Source: Loktanella sp. M215 | GTDB lineage: Bacteria; Pseudomonadota; Alphaproteobacteria; Rhodobacterales; Rhodobacteraceae | Length of the DNA stretch: 64,000 nt | Assembly: GCF_021735925.1 (NCBI RefSeq) | Contig: NZ_WMEA01000005.1 | Location: 1-64,000, forward strand | Reading direction: 5' to 3' | Shown: positions 50,976 through 59,552 of the stretch, one piece after another | Numbering within the stretch: position 1 is the stretch's first letter | Layout: every line of letters starts with the position of its first letter | The notes under the pieces: generated by a model | What the model was told of the DNA's origin: nothing | The model's database searches: none | Seen by the model: the letters and a program-made list of their open reading frames with translations, nothing else | Translations under genes and position numbers: made by a program

Positions 50976-52025
50976 ATGAGACAGGTATTTTCTCACACAC
51001 CCGCCTTGGCGGAACGATCTTCTGTACCCGGTACGAATCCGTACAGGGTCATCGAGCCGATCCGAGCGCTTCGCAAAGAACTCGGTCTGACACCAAATGA
51101 CCTAGTAACACTGCAGGCCTTGATCAGCTTCATGCCGAAGAAGGCCGGACGAACGTCTCCAATGACTATCGTCTTTCCCTCAAACGCATCATTGTCTGAG
51201 AGAACGAACGGTCTGAACGAGAGAACGATTCGACGGTGTATCGGACACCTCGTGGATGCCGGGCTGATCCAGCGCAGGGATAGCGCAACCCGCAAACGGT
51301 TCCCTCTTCGCTACGGTGGATTGATCAGAGATGCCTTTGGCTTCGATCTGCAGCCAATGTACGATCGGGAAAGAGAGCTCACCGAACACGCAGAACAGCT
51401 TGTGGGCGATCAGGAAAAGCTACGGTCACTCAAGGCGGAGGCACTGGCTCTTCGTGTCGAGGCTTTGCGCCAAGCAAAGGATGTTGAGACTGTCTCATTT
51501 CTCCAGAACGTACGAAACATCCTACGCCGTGCAACTCTCAAAGCCGACGAGATCATAGAGCTTATCAAGAGGCTGGCAGAGTTGGTCGGAGCGACCATCA
51601 GAGAGTTTCCGGCCGGAAACCATGATGCTCAGGAAACAATGCCCGACCAAATGTCCGGCGACGACGGACAAAATGTCCGGCACGTAGAACCCACAAGATT
51701 GAATATAAAAAAGGATAGAGCAGATGCGCACAGCACCTCTGGTTTTCAGGACCGCCGAGATCCAACAATTATGGCTTGGACGGACCTGAAAAACGTATCG
51801 GACTTCTTCCCGCATGAACCAAAAGATCATCAATCAGTTCTCGAAATATTGGCCGATGTCGGAAAATTGCTAAGAATAGAACAAGGCAGGATCATGAAAC
51901 ACCTTAGAGACCGAGGTCCAGGGCAGCTCCTTATTGCACTCGACGAATTAATTTTGAGAGCCAGCACAGGACAGGTGAAAAACAACAACGCCTACCTCGA
52001 CGCTATGATGAGGCAAGGAAACTGA
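50976..52025 (+). CDS. repC: RepC replication initiator
   Basis: This is the replication initiator of the repABC family, 349 residues from ATG 50976 (MRQVFSHTPALAERSSVPGT); a GTG at 50943 would add eleven residues. The RepC winged-helix region is ERTIRRCIGHLVDAGLIQRR, and a coiled-coil segment (QLVGDQEKLRSLKAEALALR) follows. The C-terminal domain reads MKHLRDRGPGQLLIALDELI. RepC is rate-limiting for replication and acts on an origin inside its own gene. Its translation is controlled by the ctRNA upstream. Confidence 0.95.
   Translation: MRQVFSHTPALAERSSVPGTNPYRVIEPIRALRKELGLTPNDLVTLQALISFMPKKAGRTSPMTIVFPSNASLSERTNGLNERTIRRCIGHLVDAGLIQRRDSATRKRFPLRYGGLIRDAFGFDLQPMYDRERELTEHAEQLVGDQEKLRSLKAEALALRVEALRQAKDVETVSFLQNVRNILRRATLKADEIIELIKRLAELVGATIREFPAGNHDAQETMPDQMSGDDGQNVRHVEPTRLNIKKDRADAHSTSGFQDRRDPTIMAWTDLKNVSDFFPHEPKDHQSVLEILADVGKLLRIEQGRIMKHLRDRGPGQLLIALDELILRASTGQVKNNNAYLDAMMRQGN
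51605..51620. repeat. Candidate parS site 3 (palindrome in repC)
   Basis: GTTTCCGGCCGGAAAC is a perfect 16-base palindrome inside repC. It shares its core with the sites at 49048 and 50441. Confidence 0.7.
51640..51725. other. Candidate replication origin within repC
   Basis: This part of repC is locally AT-rich near 51695-51720 and holds two direct copies of AAATGTCCGGC (51649-51659 and 51671-51681). The second copy lies in the inverted repeat GGACAAAATGTCC. In repABC plasmids the origin lies in the central part of repC near such repeats. The site is inferred by position and composition. Confidence 0.45.
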
Positions 52026-52090
52026 TGTTCTTGCCACATAAACTCGACCGGCTGGTGAGTCTGCATAGCCATCGAAGATCAAAAGACAAA

Positions 52091-52228
52091 TGCGGCACAC
52101 TTCAAACCATACGATCATCAAGAAGAAGAATGTTGGTTTGAAGGTGGACCCAGATCACCCGCGTCAGGTGCAGGTCTGGGATGTGATCAACTTATCATGG
52201 GACAAGAAGCCATTCCAAGTTTGCTAGA
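52091..52228 (+). CDS. Short open frame downstream of repC, unassigned
   Basis: This frame of 45 residues begins RHTSNHTIIKKKNVGLKVD after its Met and ends SWDKKPFQVC. It has no recognised domain. The 52026-52251 stretch shows lower GC than the flanks. It may be a gene scrap or just intergenic DNA. Confidence 0.2.
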
Positions 52229-52251
52229 TGTTCACAGACGCCTCGGCCTAG

Positions 52252-52652
52252 GTGGCCAACCTTACCGCCGTCTTTGTCTGTGTTAATGCTTATAACGCTG
52301 AGGGTGGCACAATGCTGCTCGATTGGCTGCTGACGGATGAAGAAGCGACCCATACCAAACTACTCTCCGAGTATCAGGCCTTGGAAAAAGAGTACGCTAG
52401 ACAAGATGAACCCCCCCCGAGATCGATACGCAGCTTGGCGTGTTGGAAGCAGAGGTCCAAAAGATCGAGATCCGGCCGATAGCCTTCAATCCGACGGACA
52501 TCGGGCGGGCAGGGGCCTTCGTCATGTTTGACCGCTACGGCGCGCTGGCAATCTCTCGCGGCTATGACCACCTGACCTCAGACGAGTCCATCGAGAACGG
52601 CAACACCGCCTATGAGTACACCTACACTGAGACCGTGCGGCGGTTCGGATGA
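52252..52652 (+). pseudogene. Fragment of long ParB-like plasmid protein
   Basis: Two frames together give LLTDEEATHTKLLSEYQALE, then a C8 run at 52411-52418 with a frame change, then VLEAEVQKIEIRPIAFNPTD with IGRAGAFVMFDRYGALAISR. The order of coiled-coil and beta segments follows the middle of the intact long ParB-like protein at 56140-58122 (LEEEARDLQEAYSAEDLARS). Both ends are missing. It is probably a relic of a duplicated or recombined plasmid segment. Confidence 0.6.
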
Positions 52653-52691
52653 AACATGGGAGGGCTCAACCCATCTCTTGCAGAATATCCA

Positions 52692-52707
52692 GAATGTATG
52701 TATATTC
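52692..52707. promoter_or_regulatory. Putative operator of the Phd-like antitoxin
   Basis: GAATGTATGTATATTC is a nearly perfect palindrome 7 bases before the antitoxin ATG. Phd/YefM antitoxins bind such sites to repress their own genes. The site also overlaps the likely -10 region. Confidence 0.5.
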
Positions 52708-52714
52708 TGCACAA

Positions 52715-52984
52715 ATGGAGACCCAGATCATGCATGAGCTTCCCGAGTTCAAGGCGGCCGACCTGACGCGGCACACAAGTGACCTGTTCGATGCGGCCAT
52801 TCGGTCGCCGATCGCGATCACCAAGCATCGCAAACCCAAATTCGTGCTGATGAGCATGGACCAGTACCAGCAGCTCGCGCGGGGGACCACGCAACAGGCT
52901 CATATGGTTGACGAGATGCCCGAGGATCTCAAGGCGCAGATGATAGAAGGGCTCGAGCGGGACTTGACGCGGGCGGATGACTAA
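52715..52984 (+). CDS. Phd/YefM-family antitoxin
   Basis: The 89 residues have the Phd fold core: FKAADLTRHTSDLFDAAIRS at the N-terminus, then PIAITKHRKPKFVLMSMDQY. They are followed by a flexible toxin-binding tail (MPEDLKAQMIEGLERDL). ATG 52715 is the preferred start. No Doc, YoeB or other toxin gene was found directly downstream; only a 45-codon open frame (52990-53127) of no known type follows. It may be an orphan antitoxin. Confidence 0.8.
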   Translation: METQIMHELPEFKAADLTRHTSDLFDAAIRSPIAITKHRKPKFVLMSMDQYQQLARGTTQQAHMVDEMPEDLKAQMIEGLERDLTRADD

Positions 52985-52989
52985 GCCGA

Positions 52990-53127
52990 GTGCTGGAGAG
53001 GTCCTATGTCTGGGAGGACCGCACGCCCATCGGCACGTTCAGTTCCGTCTTCACATCCAAAATCCAGTCCAGCCTGATCGCGCTTGCCAAGTCGGGCGGG
53101 GCATCGATTGTTGATCGGCTGAAGTAG
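52990..53127 (+). CDS. Short open frame after the antitoxin, unassigned
   Basis: This GTG-started 45-residue frame reads LERSYVWEDRTPIGTFSSVF, then TSKIQSSLIALAKSGGASIV. No known toxin motif is visible. The position after the antitoxin would suit a toxin, but the length is too short for a usual type II toxin. It may be the truncated end of another gene. Confidence 0.25.
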   Translation: MLERSYVWEDRTPIGTFSSVFTSKIQSSLIALAKSGGASIVDRLK

Positions 53128-53155
53128 TCTCAATCACCGCAGGGGCTACCCAGCT

Positions 53156-53449
53156 TCATTTGTTCCCATCGATCCATTTTGACATCAGCCCCTTGTCGCG
53201 GAAACACTCATCCGGGACGGCGCGGCGTTTGATCCGGGCGAGACGCTCGGCGAAGGCGACCTGGTTTGATGTCGGGCGGCTGTCCTGCGCGCCCGGGTTC
53301 AACTTGGCTTGTGCGTCGATCCAGGCGCTCAAGGAGCGCCGATCTTGCTGAACCTCCCACGGCAGAAGCGTCTGGTTGCGCAGGGCCAGTGCGCGCGCAT
53401 AGGCGATCTGCTTGGGCGTCGCGGGCAGGGCGTAAGTGGTACTTTCCAT
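53156..53449 (-). CDS. Small plasmid protein, unknown function
   Basis: The 97 residues contain two copies of a short pattern: ATPKQIAYARALALRNQTLLP with LSAWIDAQ, and PTSNQVAFAERLARIKRRAV with MSKWIDG. The two repeats are about 45 residues apart, suggesting an internal duplication of a helical DNA- or protein-binding unit. No named family was recognised. It is transcribed away from the following gene set. Confidence 0.6.
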   Translation of the reverse strand: MESTTYALPATPKQIAYARALALRNQTLLPWEVQQDRRSLSAWIDAQAKLNPGAQDSRPTSNQVAFAERLARIKRRAVPDECFRDKGLMSKWIDGNK

Positions 53450-53821
53450 CGGGGATCTCCCTTCTTAGCGCAGCTCTTAAAATAGAACATAACAGGAACA
53501 AAATCAAGCCACCTCCGGAAATCATGGGGTTTGAGAGGAAGAGGAGGGCTGGGGAGGGTCAAGCCAGAGGGTGTCTGAGAGAGGGTGCCCGAAAGAGGGT
53601 GTCCCGGCCTGATCCTGTTCCTCATCGGGGTCTGATGCCGGAAAGTGGAGGATCCTAGGTTCTCATGAGCTTCCCATTTAACATTCTCCGGCATCAGATC
53701 CCTAAAGAGTGAAAGTGTCCTTCGGGACTTTCTGACTGGCAGATGAGGGCCTTTGGGGTCCCTCAGATGGGTCCGGGCCGGGTTCCGGTCTGCCGTTCCG
53801 TTCCGGATGAAGGGCATTCCC
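53450..53821. other. Intergenic stretch with a long inverted repeat
   Basis: No gene was seen in this 370-base gap. It contains a 16-base inverted repeat with one mismatch, GGGGTCTGATGCCGGA at 53627-53642 and TCCGGCATCAGATCCC at 53687-53702. The two arms are 44 bases apart, and a smaller hairpin follows near 53709-53730. Confidence 0.55.
53627..53702. repeat. Spaced inverted repeat, 16-bp arms
   Basis: The arms match at 15 of 16 positions and enclose 44 bases. Its role is unknown; it could be a protein site, a transcription attenuation structure or the scar of a mobile element. Confidence 0.6.
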
Positions 53822-54292
53822 ATGCAAACAGGTGTCTTGCGCGTGCTCCGCGCAACCGCTGCCTCTTGGTGGCGACACAAGGAACTACGCCGAACCGGCC
53901 AGACGGGGCAGGCACAACGGCTCGAGCGCGAGACTGTCCTGCGTGACCTCGGCTATCTGAAGCAGGCGGCGTCATTGCCAAACGCGCATGTGATCTGCGG
54001 AGAGGGTGGAACATTCATCCATCTCGGTTGGACCACCGTGTCGACCTTCGCGCCCATCGAGCGCTTTCCCTTGGCCGCTCTTGCGGTCGCACGTGGCACG
54101 CCGTTCATCGATATCCGACCCGTCACCGATGTCATCACCTTCGCGAACCTGCCGCGGGTGGCGCGGGACGGATCGGTCGACCCTGACTCTTCGGGTCCCG
54201 GCAAGTCCGTGTCGCTGACCACCTACATCGACATGGTCGAAGCCCTCGGTGCCAGGATCGCCAACGATCCGCGCCCCTGTCGGTCAACCTAG
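53822..54292 (+). CDS. Plasmid protein of unknown function
   Basis: The 156 residues start at ATG 53822 (or 53807) with a basic N-terminal helix (VLRVLRATAASWWRHKELRR). A mixed alpha/beta part then reads LPNAHVICGEGGTFIHLGWT, FPLAALAVARGTPFIDIRPV and VITFANLPRVARDGSVDPDS. It has one Cys near residue 59 and no obvious catalytic motif. It directly precedes the ArdC-like gene on the same strand. Confidence 0.5.
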   Translation: MQTGVLRVLRATAASWWRHKELRRTGQTGQAQRLERETVLRDLGYLKQAASLPNAHVICGEGGTFIHLGWTTVSTFAPIERFPLAALAVARGTPFIDIRPVTDVITFANLPRVARDGSVDPDSSGPGKSVSLTTYIDMVEALGARIANDPRPCRST

Positions 54293-54333
54293 TCACCACT
54301 CCCTCTCACCAAAACTCGAAAAGGAGGCCAGCC

Positions 54334-55272
54334 ATGGCCCGATCCCGTACGCCCAAATTCGATGCCTCAGGGGTCATCACAAACGAAATCATCCGCATCA
54401 TCGAGCGCGGCGTCCTGCCGTGGCGCAAGCCATGGACCGCAGGTGGCAGCTGTCGCCCCCTGCGCGTGGGCGGGGAACCCTACCAGGGAGTGAACAACTT
54501 CCTGCTGACGATGCGGACCGTGATGGCGGGCCACAGCTCTCCCTTCTGGATGACGCTGCCGCAGGCCAATGCGTTGGACGCAAAGGTCCGCAAGGGCGAA
54601 AAGTCCTCTGTCGTCGTCTATTACGGTCAAAGCCGGAGAGACGCAGCCGATGAGCATGATCACAGCGACGGGGATGATCACTCCGAGGAAGCCCGTATCT
54701 TCCGCTTCCAGAAATCCTACCGCGTGTTCAATGCCTGCCAGATCGAGGGCTTGCCCGACAGCTTCTTCCCCGATCCGGAGCCCGTGCCCGAGCATCCGCC
54801 GTCCGAGCCCATCCCGCACATGCAGGCGTTTTTCGATGCCATCGACATCACGACCGTCTTCACGGGCACGGAGGCGTACTATTTGCCGCCCGTGGACAAG
54901 GTCTACATGCCGTCCATCACGCGGTTCCAGGACCCGCGCAATTTCTACGGGGTCTGGGCCCATGAGCTCGCCCATGCCACGAAAGCCCCCCATCGATTGA
55001 ACCGTGATTTCGGGTTCTCGAAGTTTGGCAACACGTCCTATGCGCGCGAGGAGATCGTCGCGGAATTGACCTCGGTGTTCCTGGGTCAGACGCTCGGCTT
55101 CACGGCGCATACGCTCGAGATGAATACCGCCTATCTCCACAACTGGCTGCGCGTCCTGCGCTCGGACAAGGGTGCGATCTTCAAGCACGCCGCGGACGCG
55201 CAGCGCGCTTGCGACTACTTGATCGCCAGATCGGAGGCGGGCAGGGCAGGGCGCAGCGCCAAAGCGGCCTGA
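54334..55272 (+). CDS. ArdC-like antirestriction/ssDNA-binding zincin
   Basis: The 312 residues have an N-terminal ArdC ssDNA-binding domain (FDASGVITNEIIRIIERGVL, then PWRKPWTAGG) and a C-terminal zincin-like metallopeptidase domain with HELAHATKAPHRLNRDFG and a downstream EEIVAELTSVFLG. ArdC proteins protect incoming plasmid DNA during conjugation. A strong AGGAGG precedes the start. A His/Asp-rich insert (EHDHSDGDDHSEE) is at residues 107-120. Confidence 0.9.
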   Translation: MARSRTPKFDASGVITNEIIRIIERGVLPWRKPWTAGGSCRPLRVGGEPYQGVNNFLLTMRTVMAGHSSPFWMTLPQANALDAKVRKGEKSSVVVYYGQSRRDAADEHDHSDGDDHSEEARIFRFQKSYRVFNACQIEGLPDSFFPDPEPVPEHPPSEPIPHMQAFFDAIDITTVFTGTEAYYLPPVDKVYMPSITRFQDPRNFYGVWAHELAHATKAPHRLNRDFGFSKFGNTSYAREEIVAELTSVFLGQTLGFTAHTLEMNTAYLHNWLRVLRSDKGAIFKHAADAQRACDYLIARSEAGRAGRSAKAA

Positions 55273-55295
55273 CCACACGGAGAACGGAGACTTCC

Positions 55296-55505
55296 ATGTC
55301 ATGCAAGGAACCCAAGACGCTGCGGGTGGCCTGCTTCAAAGATGGCCGCCGCAAGATCATCACCTTCAAGCGCAGTGCCTATTGGTGGAGAGCGTCCGAG
55401 GGTGCCTATCCACTCTCGGACGCGCTCGAGACCATCAAGGAAAACGGTGGCTGGGTCGAGACCATCCCCAACCCGAATTACAGACCCAAGGGTCTGTTCG
55501 GGTAG
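55296..55505 (+). CDS. Small conserved plasmid protein
   Basis: The 69 residues read CKEPKTLRVACFKDGRRKII, then TFKRSAYWWRASEGAYPLSD, and then a short C-terminal part ending NPNYRPKGLFG. It is basic and aromatic-rich with no hydrophobic segment. It lies 23 bases after the ArdC-like gene and is probably co-transcribed with it. No named family was recognised. Confidence 0.6.
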   Translation: MSCKEPKTLRVACFKDGRRKIITFKRSAYWWRASEGAYPLSDALETIKENGGWVETIPNPNYRPKGLFG

Positions 55506-55592
55506 GGCACCTTCTCCTTCGGTCCTGCCGCCAGGCGGAAAAGGAAAAGCGGGCTTTGGGAAGGGTGTTTCAACTTCTCAAAGGAGATCCCC

Positions 55593-55982
55593 ATGTCCAT
55601 GACCGTTCAACCCCAGCCAGACCGTCCAGATCCGACCGTGATCGCGGCGCAAAACGACGCGTTTCGCAAGCTCGCGTGCCTTGGAGTGCCGCCCGCGCAG
55701 CCCATCCAGGGCCGGATGCATGTCACCCGCTCGCTTATGGAGGCCGGCGATGGCTTCATGGCCGAGGCGGTGAAGGCGACTGGTGCGTTCGATACATTCG
55801 AGCCTGAGAATGATCCCGAGGGATGGCACGATTTCGGGGCGGTCGAGATCCGTGGCGAGACCGTGTTCTGGAAAATCGATCTCTATGAAGCAGACTCGGA
55901 TTTCCGCTACGGGGCTGAGACCCCGGACAATCCCGCCACCACCATGCGCGTGCTGACCATCATGCTGGCGCGCGACTGGTAG
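55593..55982 (+). CDS. DUF3768 protein
   Basis: The 129 residues match DUF3768: IAAQNDAFRKLACLGVPPAQ near residue 18, GEIRG-type FGAVEIRGETVFWKIDLYEA near 83, and NPATTMRVLTIMLARDW at the C-terminus. These proteins occur mostly on alphaproteobacterial plasmids beside ArdC, ParB-like and helicase genes. The function is unknown. Confidence 0.8.
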   Translation: MSMTVQPQPDRPDPTVIAAQNDAFRKLACLGVPPAQPIQGRMHVTRSLMEAGDGFMAEAVKATGAFDTFEPENDPEGWHDFGAVEIRGETVFWKIDLYEADSDFRYGAETPDNPATTMRVLTIMLARDW

Positions 55983-56139
55983 AAGGGCAGGGGACTCCCC
56001 TCCTGACACCTCAGGCGATGAAGGCCCACTGACCCCTCAAAGGGAAAGTGGGCCTTTTGTCGTGGTGATCCCTGAAGCCGGGGATTGGTCACGCGCGTGA
56101 AGGCGCGGGCCACACCTCACCCACCTGGAAGGATATCCC

Positions 56140-58122
56140 ATGACCACAAGCTTTGCCCCTCTCACCGTCGCCATCGGCGATCTGGTCCCGCATCCCGCCA
56201 ATGTGCGCAGCAACTCGCCGGAAACTTATGACCCCGAGAACATCGCGCATCTGAAGGCCAGTATCGCTGTTCTGGGCCTGCTCCAGCCGCTTCTGGTCCA
56301 GCAGCTCGACGGCAAATACGCCGTGCTCGCGGGCGGCCGACGCCATGCCGCGCTGAAGGAGCTGGTCGCCGACAAGGCCACCAAGGGGTTCACTGCGAAA
56401 ACCAAGGTCGACTGCCGCCTTGTGCCAGAGGAGTGTGACGCGACCACGGCACTGTCGCTTGCCGAGAACATCACCCAGGCGCCGATGAACGCAATCGACG
56501 AGTTCGAGGCTTTCGCCCGGATGATGGAGGTCGACGGCCAGACGCCCGAGACCATCGCAAAGACCTTCGGCACCACGGTGGCCGCCGTGAAAGGCCGGTT
56601 GCGCTATGGCCTGATACACCCCGACATCCGCGCCGCGGCCCGGGGCAAGGTGATCACGCTCGACACGATGAAAGCCTTCGCCGAGCACCCGAGCCAGGAG
56701 GCGCAGCGCGAGGTCTTCGAGGCGCTCACGAAGGACGGCGGTTATCTGCAGGCCTATACCGTCCGTCAGGCCCTCAAATCCCGCGGCGTGCAGGTCAGTG
56801 ACGATATCGGGGCTTTCGTGCGCGCGGACTACAAGGCGCGTGGCGGCGCCGTCGCGGCTGACCTTCTTGAAGAGCATTCCGTGCTTGAGGATGCGGCGCT
56901 GGTCGAGACCATCTTGCTCGAAAAGCTCGGTGCCGCTGCCGAAGAGGCCCGTATGAGGCTGGGGTTTGCCTGGGCCGATGCGATGGTGCGCTATGACTAC
57001 GCGACCATGGCCGACTATGGCCGCGTCTATCCCGGCCAGATCGAGCCGGATGAGGCTGCCCAGAAGCGCATCAATGAGATCACCGCCGAGCTTGAGAAAT
57101 TGCAGCTCGAGATGGAGGATGAGGGGCTCGAGGACGGTGCCTACAATGCCGTTTACGACCGCGTCGACGCTCTGGAAGAGGAAGCGCGCGATCTGCAGGA
57201 GGCCTACAGCGCCGAGGACCTCGCACGGTCTGGGGTGATCGCCTCGTGGCAGGGTGGGCAGATCACGCTCCATGTTGGTCTCGTCCGCCCGGAAGACACC
57301 ATCAAAGAGGAGGGCGCGCGCGGCTCCTCGGCTAGCCCGACCGGGGAGGAGGCCCCGGACCCGGGCGAAATCACTTATCCAGCCTCACTGGCTGAGGACC
57401 TCAAGACCGAGCGTGCCATGGCGCTTGGCGCTGCGATGGCGCTGCATCCGGAGGCCACGCTCGATCTGACGCTCTTCAAGCTGGTCAGTGACGTTCTGGT
57501 CAGCGGCATGAGTGTCACGCAGGCGATCAAGATCGAGGCCCGCAAGGAATACCGTACCCACGCCAAGATGGACGAGATCGACGAGACCTCGCTTGAGCAG
57601 GTGGCGGCGGCGCATGATGCGCTTGATCTGTCCTGGCTCGATGACACCCGTGCGCCTGCCGATCAGTTCGCGGCGTTTCGCGCGCTGAAGGCCGGCGAGA
57701 AGGCCAAGCTCGTCGCCTATGCCACCGCCAGCACCACGCAGTCCTGCTTCGCGCGGGACCGATCGCGCGACAGCCTGATGCATGCGTTCGAGATCGAGAT
57801 CATGCCCGATATCCGCGCCCACTGGACGCCGAACGCGGCGCTCTTCAATCGCTTCAAAAAGGCGTGGCTCCTGAAGATCCTCGGTAAGGATCTGGGTCTC
57901 GCCCAGGAGGCGGTGACGCTCGCCTCATCGAGCAAGAAGGAGATCGTCGCCTTCTGCGACAAGCTCTTCGCTGAACCCTTCGCCACGCTGACGGACGCGC
58001 AGCGCGCTGCCGTGGCCGCCTGGTGCCCGCCGATGATGCAGACCGCCGGTATCGCCTTTGATGAGGCGGAGCCCGCTGCGGAAACCCCGGAGCCTGACAG
58101 CGAGGTCGCGCAAGCGGCCTGA
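56140..58122 (+). CDS. Long ParB/RepB/Spo0J-domain plasmid protein
   Basis: The 660 residues begin with a ParB N-terminal domain (FAPLTVAIGDLVPHPANVRS, then LAGGRRHAALKELVADKATK) and the ENITQAPMNAIDEFEAFARM motif. A helix-turn-helix follows (IAKTFGTTVAAVKGRLRYGL). The C-terminal two thirds hold an acidic coiled coil (LEEEARDLQEAYSAEDLARS) and an uncharacterised region. It is distinct from RepB in this window. Such long ParB-like proteins lie beside DUF3768 genes and may act in DNA processing more than in partition (inference). Confidence 0.85.
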   Translation: MTTSFAPLTVAIGDLVPHPANVRSNSPETYDPENIAHLKASIAVLGLLQPLLVQQLDGKYAVLAGGRRHAALKELVADKATKGFTAKTKVDCRLVPEECDATTALSLAENITQAPMNAIDEFEAFARMMEVDGQTPETIAKTFGTTVAAVKGRLRYGLIHPDIRAAARGKVITLDTMKAFAEHPSQEAQREVFEALTKDGGYLQAYTVRQALKSRGVQVSDDIGAFVRADYKARGGAVAADLLEEHSVLEDAALVETILLEKLGAAAEEARMRLGFAWADAMVRYDYATMADYGRVYPGQIEPDEAAQKRINEITAELEKLQLEMEDEGLEDGAYNAVYDRVDALEEEARDLQEAYSAEDLARSGVIASWQGGQITLHVGLVRPEDTIKEEGARGSSASPTGEEAPDPGEITYPASLAEDLKTERAMALGAAMALHPEATLDLTLFKLVSDVLVSGMSVTQAIKIEARKEYRTHAKMDEIDETSLEQVAAAHDALDLSWLDDTRAPADQFAAFRALKAGEKAKLVAYATASTTQSCFARDRSRDSLMHAFEIEIMPDIRAHWTPNAALFNRFKKAWLLKILGKDLGLAQEAVTLASSSKKEIVAFCDKLFAEPFATLTDAQRAAVAAWCPPMMQTAGIAFDEAEPAAETPEPDSEVAQAA

Positions 58123-58198
58123 CGCATCACGCGACCCGCGCGTAGATCATGCCACCCGCGCGGGTCGACCCTCCCACACCCAACGGAAAGACATCCCC

Positions 58199-58792
58199 AT
58201 GGCTATTCTCAAGTTCTCCGCGTCCGCTGTCGCGGCGCAGATCGCCCATGCGCGCGCCTGCAAAACCTTCCTGCCCAACTGGAACGGGCCGGTGGACAGG
58301 CCCGCCCTGATCCTCATCGTCGGCAATGGCGTGCATCTGCGCTCGAACGGCATCGATGGCACGACAACCCGCATCGTCACCACCGAACAGGCCGATCCCT
58401 CCTTCGCCCTCGCCGACGGCATGAACCCGTTTCGGGACACCGACTGGATGGCGCAGCGCCGCATGGCGTTTCGCGAACTGACCGGCCAGTTCTACACCGA
58501 CATCCTGGATGACGTGCAGGTGCTCATCGACCGAGGGCGTGGTGCCATCCGGCTCGCCACCGATGGCCACAGCATCCGCGTCTTCGTGCGTCGGGCCTCG
58601 GACTATCTCATCGGCGGAACCTACGAGGTGCCCTCGGGCCTCGGCGGCACCTTCCGGGTCATCCTCAAGGATGCCTGCGACACCTTCGCGATCGTGCAGA
58701 ACTGCGGCAATTGCGAGGATTTCGATGCCATGCAGCCCTACCGCGTGCCGCTCGATGCGCTGATGGAACTCGATGATCGGAGGGCGGCTTGA
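58199..58792 (+). CDS. DUF3085 protein
   Basis: The 197 residues start LKFSASAVAAQIAHARACKT after the Met. The family's middle part is visible as ALILIVGNGVHLRSNGIDGT. An extension, IGGTYEVPSGLGGTFRVILK, follows. No catalytic motif was seen. ATG 58199 follows a GGAAAG ribosome site. Its stop overlaps the next gene (TGATG). Confidence 0.65.
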   Translation: MAILKFSASAVAAQIAHARACKTFLPNWNGPVDRPALILIVGNGVHLRSNGIDGTTTRIVTTEQADPSFALADGMNPFRDTDWMAQRRMAFRELTGQFYTDILDDVQVLIDRGRGAIRLATDGHSIRVFVRRASDYLIGGTYEVPSGLGGTFRVILKDACDTFAIVQNCGNCEDFDAMQPYRVPLDALMELDDRRAA

Positions 58793-59448
58793 TGGGTTGG
58801 CTCTTCTACACCGATCGCCGCGTCCAGACGTACGCGGATGAGAAAGCGGAGATTGCCCGGCTCTGCACCTCTCATGGCGATACGCGCAAAACCGAACTGG
58901 TCAAAGCCTGCAAGGTGGGTTCGACTTGGTACGCGGCGGCAAAGGTCACAAGTATCGATGGCTCGCCGGTCGAAGACACAACCTATGTGACCGATGCGGA
59001 TGGCTCCATCACTTTCGGTGCTGTCTTCCTCACCCGATACGATGACGGCTGCTGGGGCTACAAGGACATGGAGGAAAGCGCTGGTCCGAACGAGTCGAGC
59101 GCTCCCCTTGCGCTGATCGAGCTTCTCTCTGACCTGAAAGACGAAGGCAGCTACGCCCAGGACTGGCGTCAGCGCTGCCGGGACTGGGCTGCGATCCCGG
59201 ACTACGAGGAAGGCGACAAGATCAGGCTCGCCACGCCCGTGACGCTCACCGATGGCAGCACCTGCCAGATCGTCACCGCGACGCACTACAGGCGTGGCCG
59301 GCAGAAACGCCGCTGTTACCGCATCGAGGAAACCGGTGGGCTCGTACGCCTGTCGAAGGCCTCGCTTGCGGGCTCGGAGCTGCTCAGTTCCGCGAAGGGT
59401 GCGGCCAGTCCTGTGCTGGCGGAGTATCTCGCGGGGCAGGGTGGCTGA
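58792..59448 (+). CDS. DUF6927 protein
   Basis: The 218 residues begin GWLFYTDRRVQTYADEKAEI, the typical DUF6927 start. They continue with TWYAAAKVTSIDGSPVEDTT and a C-terminal SH3-like part. It has no catalytic motif known to me. It is translationally coupled to the DUF3085 gene by an overlapping start. It belongs to the same plasmid gene set as DUF3768 and the strawberry-notch helicase. Confidence 0.65.
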   Translation: MGWLFYTDRRVQTYADEKAEIARLCTSHGDTRKTELVKACKVGSTWYAAAKVTSIDGSPVEDTTYVTDADGSITFGAVFLTRYDDGCWGYKDMEESAGPNESSAPLALIELLSDLKDEGSYAQDWRQRCRDWAAIPDYEEGDKIRLATPVTLTDGSTCQIVTATHYRRGRQKRRCYRIEETGGLVRLSKASLAGSELLSSAKGAASPVLAEYLAGQGG

Positions 59449-59506
59449 GTTTCCCGCTGAGACAACATCACGGGACCACGCGCGAACATACTGCCGACTT
59501 GAATTC

Positions 59507-59524
59507 GTATCTCAAATGAGATAC
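59507..59524. promoter_or_regulatory. Operator of the relB-relE pair
   Basis: GTATCTCAAATGAGATAC has two perfect 8-base arms around AA. It lies 28 bases before the antitoxin start, where ribbon-helix-helix RelB/DinJ proteins repress their own operon. Confidence 0.75.
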
Positions 59525-59552
59525 ATCACTCCCATCAACTGGAGGACCATCC

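Noticed and set aside
56089..57273. A 394-codon open frame on the minus strand
   Set aside because: It is antisense to the long ParB-like gene, which has a good start and domains.
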